64,000 bases of DNA from Fistularia commersonii (taxonomy: Eukaryota > Chordata > Actinopteri > Syngnathiformes > Fistulariidae): the NCBI GenBank assembly GCA_037954325.1, contig JBBMNZ010000002.1:14493679-14557678 (forward strand). Reading direction: 5' to 3'. Each line of letters opens with the position of its first letter. Within the stretch, counting starts at the first letter, position 1. This document shows positions 48,901 to 58,000 of the stretch, piece after piece. The translations under genes and the position numbers were made by a program. A model generated the notes under the pieces. It saw nothing but the letters and a program-made list of their open reading frames with translations, was not told where the DNA came from and made no database searches.

Positions 48901-50783
48901 AGTTCACACACTGGCCAGACCACGGTGTCCCACACTACTCTGAGCAGCTCGTTCGCTTCATCCACTTCCTGAGGAGCGTGCACGTGGAGGGCCCGGTCAC
49001 TGTGCACTGTAGCGCGGGCATTGGACGCGCGGGAGTTCTCATCTGCACTGACATTATCCTCCGACACATCGAAAAGGATTTGCCTGTGAGTGCAGTCTTC
49101 TCTCCTCTGATTTACTGATAGTGAGACTAGGTTTGAAGTTGTTCTTGAAAAAGGAAATTTAATTGAAAATAATTTCTTTCTTTTTTAAAAGTATTGTTTA
49201 ACCTTACTTTTACATTACATTATATTACAGTCATTTAGCAGACACTTTTATCCAAAGCGACTTACAAAAATTGCAATAACCGAAGATCCAAAGTACCAGT
49301 AGTCGTTATTCAGAAGTCACCACTCTGCCAAATAACCATCTCAAAAACATATACATACATACATTAATTTTTAATTATTTTTTTTGGGGGGGGGGGGGGG
49401 TTGGGGAGGTAAGTGCGATTACTTAATCAATATCTTCCTCTTCTTTTATTTGGGGAAGCTCCCTTTAGAGATCATCATAGCCAGTCAACTTCCTCCCTCA
49501 TCTCTGAATCAACTTCTCTCACACCAGCTAACTTCAACCATAAATCTTCTCTTTGGTCTTCCTCTAGACCTCCTGCCTGGCATTTCCAACCTCAGCATCT
49601 TTCTACCCATATATTCACTATCCCTCTTCTGTACATGTCCAAACCATCTCAGTCTGGCTTGTCTGACTTTATCTCCAAAAAATCTAACATGTGCTTTCCC
49701 TCTGATGGACTCATTCCTGATCCTATTCATCTTCATGACTCCCAAAGAGAACGTGAACATCTACATCTCTGCGACCTCCAGCTCCACTTCCGGTCTAATG
49801 CCATTGTCTCTTAATCATACCGCATCCTTGGCCTCATTGCAATGTTGTACACCTTTACTGTCATTCTGGCTGATACGCCTTTTCACACATTACCCCTGTC
49901 GTTTTCGTCCACCCGTTTCAACCCTTCTTGAACAGGTTTCTTCTTCTCTTTTCCACCGTCTCCATTACACTAAACTGTTGACCCCAAGTACCTATTTACT
50001 TAATTTGTATCTGGAGAAGTTAATTAATACATTACTTGTTTCATTTCCTGTCCTATATCGATCGATTGGCACTAAAACAGCAATCCTCAACCTAATGGGC
50101 CAAGATAATCACAAGCTGTTTCTTTTATGCTCTTAAATAAAGTGATTAAAACACTTAGCAGTAAAATCATCGGGAGCGAGGCCTCAATATATAAAGTGAA
50201 AGGCAGATTTTTTGGTGCGCAGTTGCCTTACAGCAAAAAGGACGGCTCCCGTAGGGCTTTGCATGTCCTCCCCACGCCTGACTTGGTTCTCTCTGGGCTC
50301 TACAGCCTCCTCCCAGATTTCAAAAACATGCAGAGGGTTAATTGAAGATTCTAAGTTATTGGTAAATGTGAATGAGAGAGTGAATGTTTGGGTGTCTTTA
50401 ATCGTTTCCCTATAAACAACTGCTGACCGGTCTTTACCCATTAACAAACCTATACACAGTCTACAGTGGTGACCGCAAATTATGCGTCTCTGTCTTCAGA
50501 TTAATGTGAGCAGCATCGTAAAAGAGATGAGGCTCCAGCGGCACGGGATGATTCAGACGAAGGTCAGTACCCGCAGGAGGTTTTGGAAGTTCAAATTTCA
50601 AGTTTGAATTGAAAAAAAAAAAAAAAAGGGCAGCTTTCTCACTCGAGACTTCTGGTCTCTGTTACATTTTAGGAACAGTACCTCTTCTGCTACAAAGTTT
50701 GGTTGGAGGTTTTACAGGGTATTTTACAGCTCCACAGCACCCAATGGCAACCGGAGAGTCCCAGAGACCACAAAGCCGTTTGA
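30353..50783 (+). CDS. frmpd2/ptpn20: PTPN13-type tyrosine phosphatase (undivided FRMPD2-PTPN20 ohnolog)
   Basis: A large cytoplasmic scaffold phosphatase. I place 46 coding exons summing to 7227 nt (2408 aa), near human PTPN13 (about 2485). Domain order: KIND (about 1-203), FERM (about 309-649), PDZ1 (761-862), PDZ2 (932-1026), PDZ3 (1083-1187), long Pro/Ser and acidic linker, PDZ4 (1566-1660), PDZ5 (1690-1751), PDZ6 (1816-1900), PTP (about 2140-2395). FERM targets such proteins to the submembrane cortex and PDZ domains bind C-terminal tails of partners. Exon coordinates are given in the block entries. Neighbours arhgap22 and mapk8 place it at the FRMPD2-PTPN20 locus, not the PTPN13 locus. 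Two introns use GC donors and one acceptor (near 46470) is weak. The catalytic loop lacks the usual Ser/Thr. The gene could also be two overlapping transcription units. Confidence 0.85.
32476..33200 (+). CDS. frmpd2/ptpn20: Phosphatase exons 6-8: KIND-FERM linker
   Basis: Exons 32476-32559, 32741-32816 and 33047-33200 encode a Ser/Arg-rich linker of low similarity. Exon 7 ends SSLD plus the first two bases of an Arg codon and is followed by a GC donor (AG then gcatgt). Joined to 33047 it gives LDRIPRRGHRRDS, comparable to the LDRIRER region of PTPN13. The assignment rests mainly on reading phase, so individual boundaries are less certain than in the domains. Confidence 0.65.
33474..36132 (+). 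CDS. frmpd2/ptpn20: Phosphatase exons 9-15: FERM domain
   Basis: Exons 33474-33545, 33750-33924, 34153-34288, 34379-34517, 34624-34776, 35690-35875 and 35970-36132. The F1 lobe begins REVTVVLPNGQFV and includes ARDVFDMVVAHANLVEH. F2 includes HQYYLQLRKDILE and LALQAEFGDYMPE. F3 (PH-like) includes LGVCAKGIIVYEM and closes with IAQYLLNLCSAQHKFH. All seven junctions are GT-AG and in phase. FERM domains tether proteins to phosphoinositides and membrane proteins. Confidence 0.9.
35189..35400 (-). repeat. LINE tail fragment
   Basis: Plus-strand text gatgagatgagagatgag then aactttatttatcccgaagg is the reverse complement of a fish LINE 3' end (a sequence like ccttcgggataaataaagtt with a TCTCATC tail). 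It sits in the intron between phosphatase exons 13 and 14. Confidence 0.55.
36235..37826 (+). CDS. frmpd2/ptpn20: Phosphatase exons 16-21: linker and PDZ1
   Basis: Exons 36235-36490, 36577-36656, 36965-37042, 37166-37273, 37399-37515 and 37618-37826. Exon 16 encodes a charged helix (EARLRQQREMRREMSREL). Exon 17 was found by phase and is Ser-rich. PDZ1 spans exons 18-20: IICVVLKKDPKLGFGFVIVG, then LGIFIASVVPDGPAD, GRLISLNKTSLEG and EVELIVSQPK. Exon 21 is a Ser/Thr-rich linker. Confidence 0.85.
37979..39782 (+). CDS. frmpd2/ptpn20: Phosphatase exons 22-25: PDZ2 and linker
   Basis: Exons 37979-38080, 38366-38459, 38913-38998 and 39611-39782. PDZ2 shows FALELRKSNGCLGFSVA, YGGIYIKSLVSGGAAEQNG, GDRLLEVDGSNLRGVTHQQA and VVTLLLDRE. 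The His at the start of helix B (GVTHQ) suggests class I ligands, as in PTPN13 PDZ2. Exon 25 continues into a linker ending AKDYSFVTD, a motif also found before PDZ3 of PTPN13. Confidence 0.88.
38998..39090. repeat. CA-rich microsatellite after PDZ2 exon
   Basis: Imperfect CA/CACAG repeats beginning about 20 bases past the donor of exon 24. Confidence 0.85.
39318..39438 (-). repeat. Interspersed repeat, copy 2 (inverted)
   Basis: The reverse complement matches 29557-29697 over ctcagtcatccag, caactggactggagt and the agaggct segment, with clear divergence. It lies in the intron before exon 25. Confidence 0.6.
40284..41566 (+). CDS. frmpd2/ptpn20: Phosphatase exons 26-28: PDZ3 and Pro/Ser linker
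   Basis: Exons 40284-40495, 40828-40926 and 41034-41566. PDZ3 shows HEVVLKKSLSGLGFSFYIS, VRIKRLFPGQPALESGQL, GDVILAVNKERVKNLS and SEVHLLICRP. Exon 28 (533 nt) encodes a disordered region. Its middle (about 41266-41400) is a minisatellite-like run of SPA/SPT/SPP triplets. Confidence 0.87.
41266..41400 (+). repeat. Coding SPA/SPT minisatellite
   Basis: In-frame repeats of about nine bases (variants of tcaccggca) encode tandem Ser-Pro-Ala/Thr/Pro triplets in phosphatase exon 28. Unit variants are interspersed, indicating slippage and homogenisation. Confidence 0.9.
41801..43269 (+). CDS. frmpd2/ptpn20: Phosphatase exons 29-31: linker and PDZ4
   Basis: Exons 41801-42404, 42774-42944 and 43095-43269. 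Exon 29 (604 nt) is Pro/Ser/Thr-rich and ends in an acidic tract (KEEDYEEDDDDEEESRRK) followed by a GC donor in perfect context (AAG then gcaagt). PDZ4 begins FELTVVLSKSRSGSFGFTIT and continues YYIQEILDNPAKADGRLRAG and LITVNGHDVTSV. The donor at 42945 runs directly into a CA microsatellite. Confidence 0.85.
42946..42998. repeat. (CA)n abutting the PDZ4 donor
   Basis: The CA repeat starts at the third base of the intron after exon 30 (ACG then gtacacac). It contains one CAGA interruption. Confidence 0.93.
43370..44914 (+). CDS. frmpd2/ptpn20: Phosphatase exons 32-35: PDZ5 and linker
   Basis: Exons 43370-43580, 43682-43719, 44012-44104 and 44853-44914. PDZ5 starts at the end of exon 31 (LPDIVLYKTPSGQL) and continues GIKLTGGIGSKWQGIYCLDV and ILYICGRCTLGMTLEDA; GMTLE is shared with PTPN13 PDZ5. 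The three following small exons (38, 93 and 62 nt) have no recognisable domain and are supported by splice sites and phase only. Confidence 0.78.
45202..46208 (+). CDS. frmpd2/ptpn20: Phosphatase exons 36-39: PDZ6 and linker
   Basis: Exons 45202-45363, 45447-45696, 45868-45974 and 46126-46208. Exons 36-37 encode a complete PDZ: IMQVDFFKQEGAGLGFALVGG, RVKEICSGGVAEQDGRLKIG, ILLEVNGVIVSGLSHSKVV and GTVQLTICRDI. It lies after the domain equivalent to PTPN13 PDZ5, so it has no counterpart in the five-PDZ mammalian PTPN13. The rest is a low-complexity linker. Confidence 0.85.
46470..47138 (+). CDS. frmpd2/ptpn20: Phosphatase exons 40-42: pre-PTP region
   Basis: Exons 46470-46681, 46782-46930 and 47048-47138. 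The acceptor for exon 40 is uncertain. Reading phase favours 46470 (AG then CTCAGCC), although 46492 has a better-looking site but does not keep the frame. Exons 41-42 encode VKALIHILQHQLDQQ, EHLKPSDNCLVGK and the KNRY motif (NRDKNRYRDILP) that opens the PTP domain, as in PTPN13 and PTPN20. Confidence 0.75.
48459..50783 (+). CDS. frmpd2/ptpn20: Phosphatase exons 43-46: PTP catalytic domain
   Basis: Exons 48459-48793, 48870-49085, 50500-50562 and 50673-50783. Motifs in order: DYINASYI, QGPLPTTVPAFWQMIWE, MMTQEVE, KCHKYWP, the WPD loop (THWPDHGVP, general acid Asp present), the P-loop HCSAGIGRAG (Cys about residue 2326) and the Q-loop region GMIQTKEQYLFCY. The gene stops at TGA 50781-50783. Everything expected for activity is present except the Ser/Thr after the P-loop Arg, which is Ala. 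It could be weakly active or a substrate trap. Confidence 0.92.
49226..49345 (+). repeat. Dispersed fish retroposon fragment
   Basis: It contains cagtcatttagcagacactt and tatccaaagcgacttaca, a very common teleost repeat signature. It lies in the intron between phosphatase exons 44 and 45, followed by a G run at 49386-49400. Confidence 0.65.
49455..49790 (-). mobile_element. Non-LTR retroposon 3' fragment (copy B)
   Basis: On the minus strand an open stretch (49760-49509) encodes RLRWFGHVQKRDSEYMGRKM and GRRSRGRPKRRF. This is the conserved C-terminal region of RTE-type LINE polyproteins. The upstream part is missing, so this is a 5'-truncated insertion. It is related to 3860-4185. Confidence 0.75.
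50197..50455 (+). repeat. Degenerate SINE-like repeat
   Basis: It contains cgcagttgccttacagcaaa, gcatgtcctccccacg, cctcccagatttcaaaaaca and tgaatgagagagtgaatgt. These blocks occur in this order in a widespread fish short repeat. The copy is degenerate and intronic. A trailing fragment of the same kind may lie at 62620-62700. Confidence 0.65.
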
Positions 50784-53148
50784 ATGTTTCCACCTCCAGC
50801 TCACCTTGCGTACCCAACCGTTGAGCTTCAGATTGTGACCCTGAGCAGTATGTCACAGCACAGAGTGATATTACTTTTTCTTTACTGTGCTTAATGAGAA
50901 CATTTTCTTTATTTTCTGTTTTGATACTATGCTTTGAGTCCTGTTCCAAAGATACACAGGACCCCGACTTAAACTTCTTGAATATCAATTTATCATGACC
51001 TGTTTGCCATTTCCGATTTAGTGATTCGCCTTTCGCCTGTAGCATCTTTTTTAAATGTATATGATTTAATATGTATTTTTATTTATCCATCATATTGGTT
51101 GGAATGGAAAATGTGGTTATGATGGCATTGTTTATTTGGTTGGTGTCTTCAAAAAAGTGCACTAGTATAAAATTGTCTATTAGATTAGGTCAATATTTGT
51201 TCTAAAATGTGACAATGCCTAGCTTTTGATTGATTACACCGACATTTCATCAAGTGCATTGGTACCCTGGAATAACAAAAGATTATTAGCAAAAGAGCAC
51301 ACTCTGTTTTTCTGTCAATCACCTAAGGAAGTGAAAAGGAATCAAGTGCCTTGGAAGGACTCACGCCACTTGCTCCACACTGACCCCAAGCAACTTGTCA
51401 CAAGAGATCGGGACATGGAGCAAGAAACTGGCTTAAAAGCAACCGACGGTGACTGAATGTGTAGTTTTCAGTCTGTGTGTGTGTTTGGTTGGAGATGAAC
51501 CTTTGGTTGATGGGAGCCAGAGGTAATCTGCATTCACCTTTTTCTTAGATTAGTTTGATTGTAACATGGATGGAATGTAAAGACACCACCTGTCAGGTTT
51601 TTTAGTTGTTGTTTTTTTCGTTCTTTGTGTGGCTCATTTTATATAAAACAATATCACAATGAAAGTCTTACTACACATCATTGTGACTTACACATCCTTA
51701 TGTATATCAAGTGTAATGAAAAAAAAAACAACACATTTTTGAATACATTTATACATTTGAAAATTCACTCTTTTGCTAAAATTAGGACAAGGCATTAACA
51801 CCAAGTATTTACTTTTTAAGTAAAGTGTGCTAAACTAATGCCATTTGAAAAACAATTTGCTGGGCTTATAGGTGTAATTTGTTAATGGACATCATTTATC
51901 TGTATTCCATGGCTGTTTTTGATATAAATCCAGCCACAATGCAAAAAATACAAAGGTTTACAAATTGTACAAAGCAGCATAAGCACATCTCAAAGCAACA
52001 GATCAAAGGTCATTTCTAGCTACTGGTTTGTACCTCAGCCTTTGTAAACTGCTTGTAGGCTCTTAGCTGCACACACACATACAAACACACACACACACAC
52101 ACACACACAAGCACCCATATGCACAAGCTAACACACCGCATGCAACCTATTGAGAGATTTCTGAGCTTGGAGTTTGACTAAATGACTTGGACATTATCAA
52201 ACTGTGCAACCTAACAAAGCAATATTGTCGATAAGGAGCGGAAATGTCAGAACGTCAGTACTGTAATGTTGCCGTATGACTGTCTGTGCAGAGCTGTTTG
52301 CCTCTGCATGCTGAATGTACCATCCTTTTACTTGCTGCTGATGAAAAGTTGCAACTCTTGGGGAAAAAAAAACTAGCAAAGCACATCTTGCATTCACTTC
52401 TGAAAATGCATCTTGTACAGTTAAGCAAGTGGTTATGCAATAGCGATATGAAATGTAATAATTCTCAATTGCACAGCTGCATACTTATGCTAACTTAATA
52501 TCTTGTCACTGTACCAGCCACTATGTAACCAATAACTGAAACCATGTAATACCTCTCCAATTAAAATTGTTCAGACAGTTGTTTGTGTGCAGCAACATGT
52601 TTAACCCCCAGACTTTGGACACGGCATAACTCAACTCGAACAGCTGAACAAAAACAGCGGAGTGGGTTTTCCCTGGCGACACACACAGAACAGAGACACA
52701 AAGGTACCCCTAAATCTAATTCCACTGACCACCTCTCCATTTTTACTGCAGGGTATACTCCCTCTTGAGTTTTACTGCAGGATAAATAAGCTGGTCTCAC
52801 AGAGGTCTTTGTGACAGCATGGAAACCCCTGGAAACACACTGCACACTTCACACACACATAAACCTGACGCTGGGGGAAGCTGTGGAACAGATTTACTCG
52901 CCCAGTTTCTCTCAATCTACACCCACTGCCCTTATGCATTATCACTCAACCACCCCAAATTTATATCTAGATCCTCAGTCAGCTGTCGCCTCACCTCTTT
53001 TTCTAATTTGCCCCCCGAACGCGGACCTTGTTATTGCTGTAAATTAATGCAGGAAAGACGGCAACTCGGTTCTTCAAGGCCAGTGCTCATTTATGGATGT
53101 CTCATTACATTAAGCTGTTTTCCTTTCAAATTTAAACCAACATCTGAC
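50784..53148. other. 3' flank of the phosphatase gene, no gene
   Basis: AT-rich sequence that should include the phosphatase 3' UTR. I see no convincing AATAAA within the first kilobase. A (CA)n run lies at 52073-52110. Short open frames lack family resemblance. Confidence 0.5.
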
Positions 53149-53191
53149 ATAGAAGGTTATATTGAGCTCAGAGCTCAATATAACCTTCTAT
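53149..53191. repeat. Perfect 43-bp palindrome
   Basis: Two 21-bp arms, perfect reverse complements, flank a single A at 53170 (left arm begins atagaaggttat, right arm ends ataaccttctat). The tight centre would favour a DNA cruciform. It is not part of a recognised transposon end. Confidence 0.95.
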
Positions 53192-55029
53192 TTCAGCAGG
53201 TCATTTTTGTATCAGAAAAACATTTGTGAAGATCAGTACTCGTCCAGCCGAACTAGGATACTGGAAATTAGGATCCTGACAAGCTAGCAGTCTGCAGAGA
53301 GGATGTAGAGAGGTGGTAAAATCAACAACAACAGCCTGTTCGTCGGAGGGTGTGATTTAAAGGTCAGGGAAATACGAGGAAAGTTCTTTAAATTTCTCGA
53401 GTGTGCTGGGCTCCCGTTGTCCGACAGAAACATGTCTGAAATCTATTTCTCTGTGCTCTGATAGATTAACAACTCGCGCTCCTAAGCGTTAATTTCTCCT
53501 TCCCTTTAGTTACAAACGGGCTCAGCTGTATGTCTCTGTGAAACAAAAAGGATTTTGTTGTGCTTGTGAAATGTGTTTTTTTTTTTTTTTGACTTATACA
53601 TTCTTCAGTTATTCCCAATGAGTGGAAACATGAGCCGTACAGAATTGAAACATCACTGGATTCAGTTTGAGCCTCAGGCACATATTTTGTATTTTTAATT
53701 TTTATCTTTACTGTGTATCAATAGCCCACCAAGGCTGCAGTAAATTACTTCTCAAATTTGACATTTTCATGGCTGTAGGGTCAGATCAAATCCAATTTCA
53801 AAGATTGTTTGAATTTATACGAGTTTTTTTGGATGATTGGGTGTTTTATTTATTTTTTTCACAGCAGTTAATTCAGACAGAAATTAGGGTGGCTTGGAAC
53901 TCTTAACCACAATCAGAGGATCAAGATAAGCTCAAGATACACCCTCCTAACTGAACCCTCGAGAGGGTTGAAAATGATCACCATGCAGGATGTTTGTAAA
54001 ATCCGCCATTTGGCTTGTCACAAGAAAACAGGGGTGAATTCCAACTGGTGTTTTCTGATCAACCGGCAAGATTAAAATGAAACTGATAAAGAAAAGCAGA
54101 GCCTATTTGTGGAAGTTGAAAGATAAGTAAGCTCCACTCTCACAGTGAAAACATGCCTTCAATTCCTTTGATTTACAACCTTTCACAAGGAGTGATTCAT
54201 AAACATGGGAATGTTTTCGAAGAAGATGATGATACTATCGAAGCTAAATCGTACACCTTCATATAACATACTACTGGGAATGATTTCACATCCCAAATAA
54301 GATGCAAATTTCATTGCAGAACATTTTCCAGGAAATTAACTGGCCATACACACCAAAATATGAAGTTCAATTGAGTTAAAGAATAAATGAACATTAACAT
54401 GCTTTTTGAAGTTGCTGTTGGCCATGCTCTTTGTAAATTGACTCCAAATGCTCTCCCGTGACAGCCCACTGACAGCAACACAGAGAGCCATTCATCCCAG
54501 AGCAGAATGTCACTTTAGTGGCTTTCCAGAATTTCAAAAACCACAGACTTGTCAAAGGAAACAGATTATGATTAGGGTCTCCTTTCCTATGTTCACTTCT
54601 AATTATCTTAAGTTGATTATATAAGGGTTATCTGGGCTCTGCATCAGGTTTTTGTGGTGAGCTTAAAGTAGCTGTATTTCATTCTGTTGTGCTTTTTGCC
54701 AAGACCTGTAAATTTGTGTTGTGTCATGATGGGTTCTGTTGGGAATACGCAAGTCAAAAAATTGTCTGTGTAGCATTATTTAGAAAAAATAAATAAATGC
54801 AAAGGTCTGGAGACAAGCGTCACAACATGTTTGGTTTTAATGGAAATGTATCATGACTCAGCATTACTTGTGTCAGTTTGTCAAGTTAATTACATGAATT
54901 TAAATAAGAATGTCAGTTAAGTGGTTGTTTAATACTCACTTGAAATGAAATCAAAATGCTTGATGACTCCACCAACATGTATACAATAATAAGACTATGA
55001 TCCTACTGTGTGTCAGAGTTCTGGGGTTG

Positions 55030-55069
<40 letters not shown>

Positions 55070-58000
55070 CCCGGCGTGCAATTTACACTTTACCTTGAAA
55101 AATAATCCATTTGCACTTGTTTTGATAAGATTTCGGTGGTGATGCCCTGCAGTTAAATGTCCCAAGACTGAAAACAACGGATTTCCCCTTGTCTACTTAG
55201 TGGATGGAGCCTGGCCACGATACCCTCGAGTAACTGCCTGGAGGCATTACAGAAATTACTGCAGAGTCTTGCAAGTAGAGTTGATTGCAGCAAAAGGTTG
55301 TCTTGGTGATGCCAACTATTTATTACCATTAATTAAAGCCCCGGATTTACCATGATTGATGCTGAGCGGCGACACTTGCCTGGACACACTTTGGCTGCAC
55401 TTAGAAATTTCCATGGTGATGATAACTTCTGCATAGTGTGACAAGAATTCAGCTGAGACATTCCTTTGGGTCTCTGGTTTATTACAGAGAGACGGTATCT
55501 CCTGTTCACTCAAATTACACCATGAGGCAGAGGGGAATCTGCCAAATGACTAGATATAAATCATTTATCTCTTGTGTTACAAATGTGAGAAATAAAGCAA
55601 ATGTGATGAATTTTAATTCTCCTGGAAATATTTATTGTTGGTATAGAAACAAAAGCTTTTGTTTTCTTTTGTTTCAGCTTCATGTCCGGGAACACACTGC
55701 ATGGTTGGTTTACCTTTTATCTGTAAATCTGTGATTAACTTAGTTTACTTACAAGGTATAACAGTGGAGAGAGTCTAGGATCGTGTGCTTCAAGTTACAA
55801 AGCTGATAGGTTTTAATATCAGAAACTTAGGTAAAGACTTTTATAATCACATCATGAGATAGTTACCGTCAGTTCTGACAGGTGTATATTAGAGTTACAT
55901 CAGTATGGAGGGTCCCTGAAATAACTGTATAAGTATTTGTAAGTGCTGCTGATCAAGTATCTGAGAAGCATCCTCTAAGAAAAATTAGCATTTAATAGAA
56001 GAGGAAACGAACATATTAGATGCCTCGATGTTTGATGTGTGTGCATCAGGTACTAAAGAATGGCATCTTTGAACAATTGTAATTTGCCATAATCATCTTA
56101 GAGTATGACCTCCTCAAACGACTGGAGGAAATGAGCACCCGTCGTTGGACGGAAACAGTTGTTATATTAATGTTAGTTGCAGGGGGGGAAAACCAGAGCG
56201 CTCTGCTGATAATCGTAAACCAGAAATCTGCTCAGCATAAACACATATCACTAATACAGTTGATGCGTTTTATGGTCTTCTCATAAAGTTGCTTTTAAGT
56301 GCAATTTGTCTAATTTAAGAGCAGTTAATCACATCGGGCGTGATGAGACATCTGATTAAATGGCGCAGAGTGGACGCTGCTACGAAATTTTGCCGAGTGC
56401 AGTTAAAAGCCCTTCGCGTGAGCCGAGCGGTCACAGAGCAAAGGGAAGGACAGGCTTCCTTTTGTCAAACCCGCCCTCAAACCCTAAATGTCACACCACA
56501 TGAGAGCAGGGTTGATTAGCACCTGCTTTCTATTAAGTGACTTTCTCATCAACCTCGGATTGGAAAAAGAGTAGAAAAAGCCTCATGCTTCGTCAGGTCC
56601 AAAGATGTTCCTAAATTAGAAAGCTATTAAATCAGAGAAGCAGACGTGCGGTGTTGTGAGGGGTGTCGTTTGTCTTCATTTGAGGAGGCCCTCCTTGATA
56701 ATCTCCACGGGGGCAGCTAATTGAAAAAAGCTTCAGAAATGCGATTGTTTGCAGCGATAATAATTTATTGCTCTCAGCCTGTGGAGTCCTGGGAGTCATT
56801 TGTATTCATTAGTGTAAATTCAAATTATGTTTGCGATTAAAATGAGACTTTGGCAGGCGGAGGGGCCTCAGACAGGGACAGGCGCTGATGAGACCTTTGC
56901 TCTGGGTCACTGCCTCCCACATTCGCCTCTTCCTAAGTACGTGGCAGAGGAGCCTTCCTCGCCTCACCACCATCAATCTGTGTCTGATTCAAGCTGAGAC
57001 GTAAGCTTTGATGGCCCCTACTGATGTGTGTTTGTGTGTGCGCATGTTGTCTGAGCACACAAATAAGTAAATATACCTACCGTCTGGAAGACCAGGAGAA
57101 GACATACTCAGTACACACTCATCCTCCTCTAAGCCAGTGCTCGTCGTAATCAGCCGGAGTACCGGTTATTATCTGTCATGCCTGACTAATATTAACCAAG
57201 GTTTTCTCTAAATGCCAGCCAGTGATTTCTTTGACGTTCGAGAGGACATGGCAGTTAAGTAGGTCATTGTCAGTGTGATGAACATCAACCATGGCGGGTC
57301 ACTGGCTGGGCTGCTCCTCCACTTGCCCGCCTGTCACAAACCACTGAGCCAGAGGACGCATAGGAGATGTGTGCTCCTTTATTGAAGCCTGGTAAATTAC
57401 TCCAATATAGGCTGTCACCACCTAAAGTGAGGAACTTTATCAGATGTATACTGCCAAAGGTCGCGTTTTATTGTCCTGATAGGACACCGGCAGGGGTCCG
57501 CTGGAGACATTGGGGTAGGCGCTTATGGTTACAGGCTGTTTGTGCTGGATATGAAAATGTCAAGCAGGCCAGGATGAAAGAATGGGACTGTTAGATTTCT
57601 TAGCCTTTGTCTTCACATGTGATATCGCTACCTCTGTAAAAATGTACTCGTAATTTATAAATACAAGTAAATATTCTTTGTAATAATTTCTTCCGTATTA
57701 TATCAATATCATAATATTTGTGAGACATATTGCTGTGTAATCAAAATTAACAAACTACAGGTGGACCACTGGATGGATCCTAATAGTCTTAATGTGAATT
57801 GTCAGATATCTAGATTCAATTTCCTCCAAATTACTTGAATATTGCTGTGATGGCAATTCCATTTTTCACTGCTGTCAAAGGGTTTTGTTGATGTTCAAAG
57901 TTTTCATTTCTGTAATGACTTGTCAAGCTGTGTGTCTTGAGCCACACAAGGAAGGAATCCTCTTCAAACAGGATTTCTACAGAGCAAAATCTATCCCAAC

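Noticed and set aside
49384..50136. 250-codon plus-strand frame
   Set aside because: It is the antisense reading of the LINE fragment at 49455-49790 plus low-complexity flank; the real similarity is on the minus strand.
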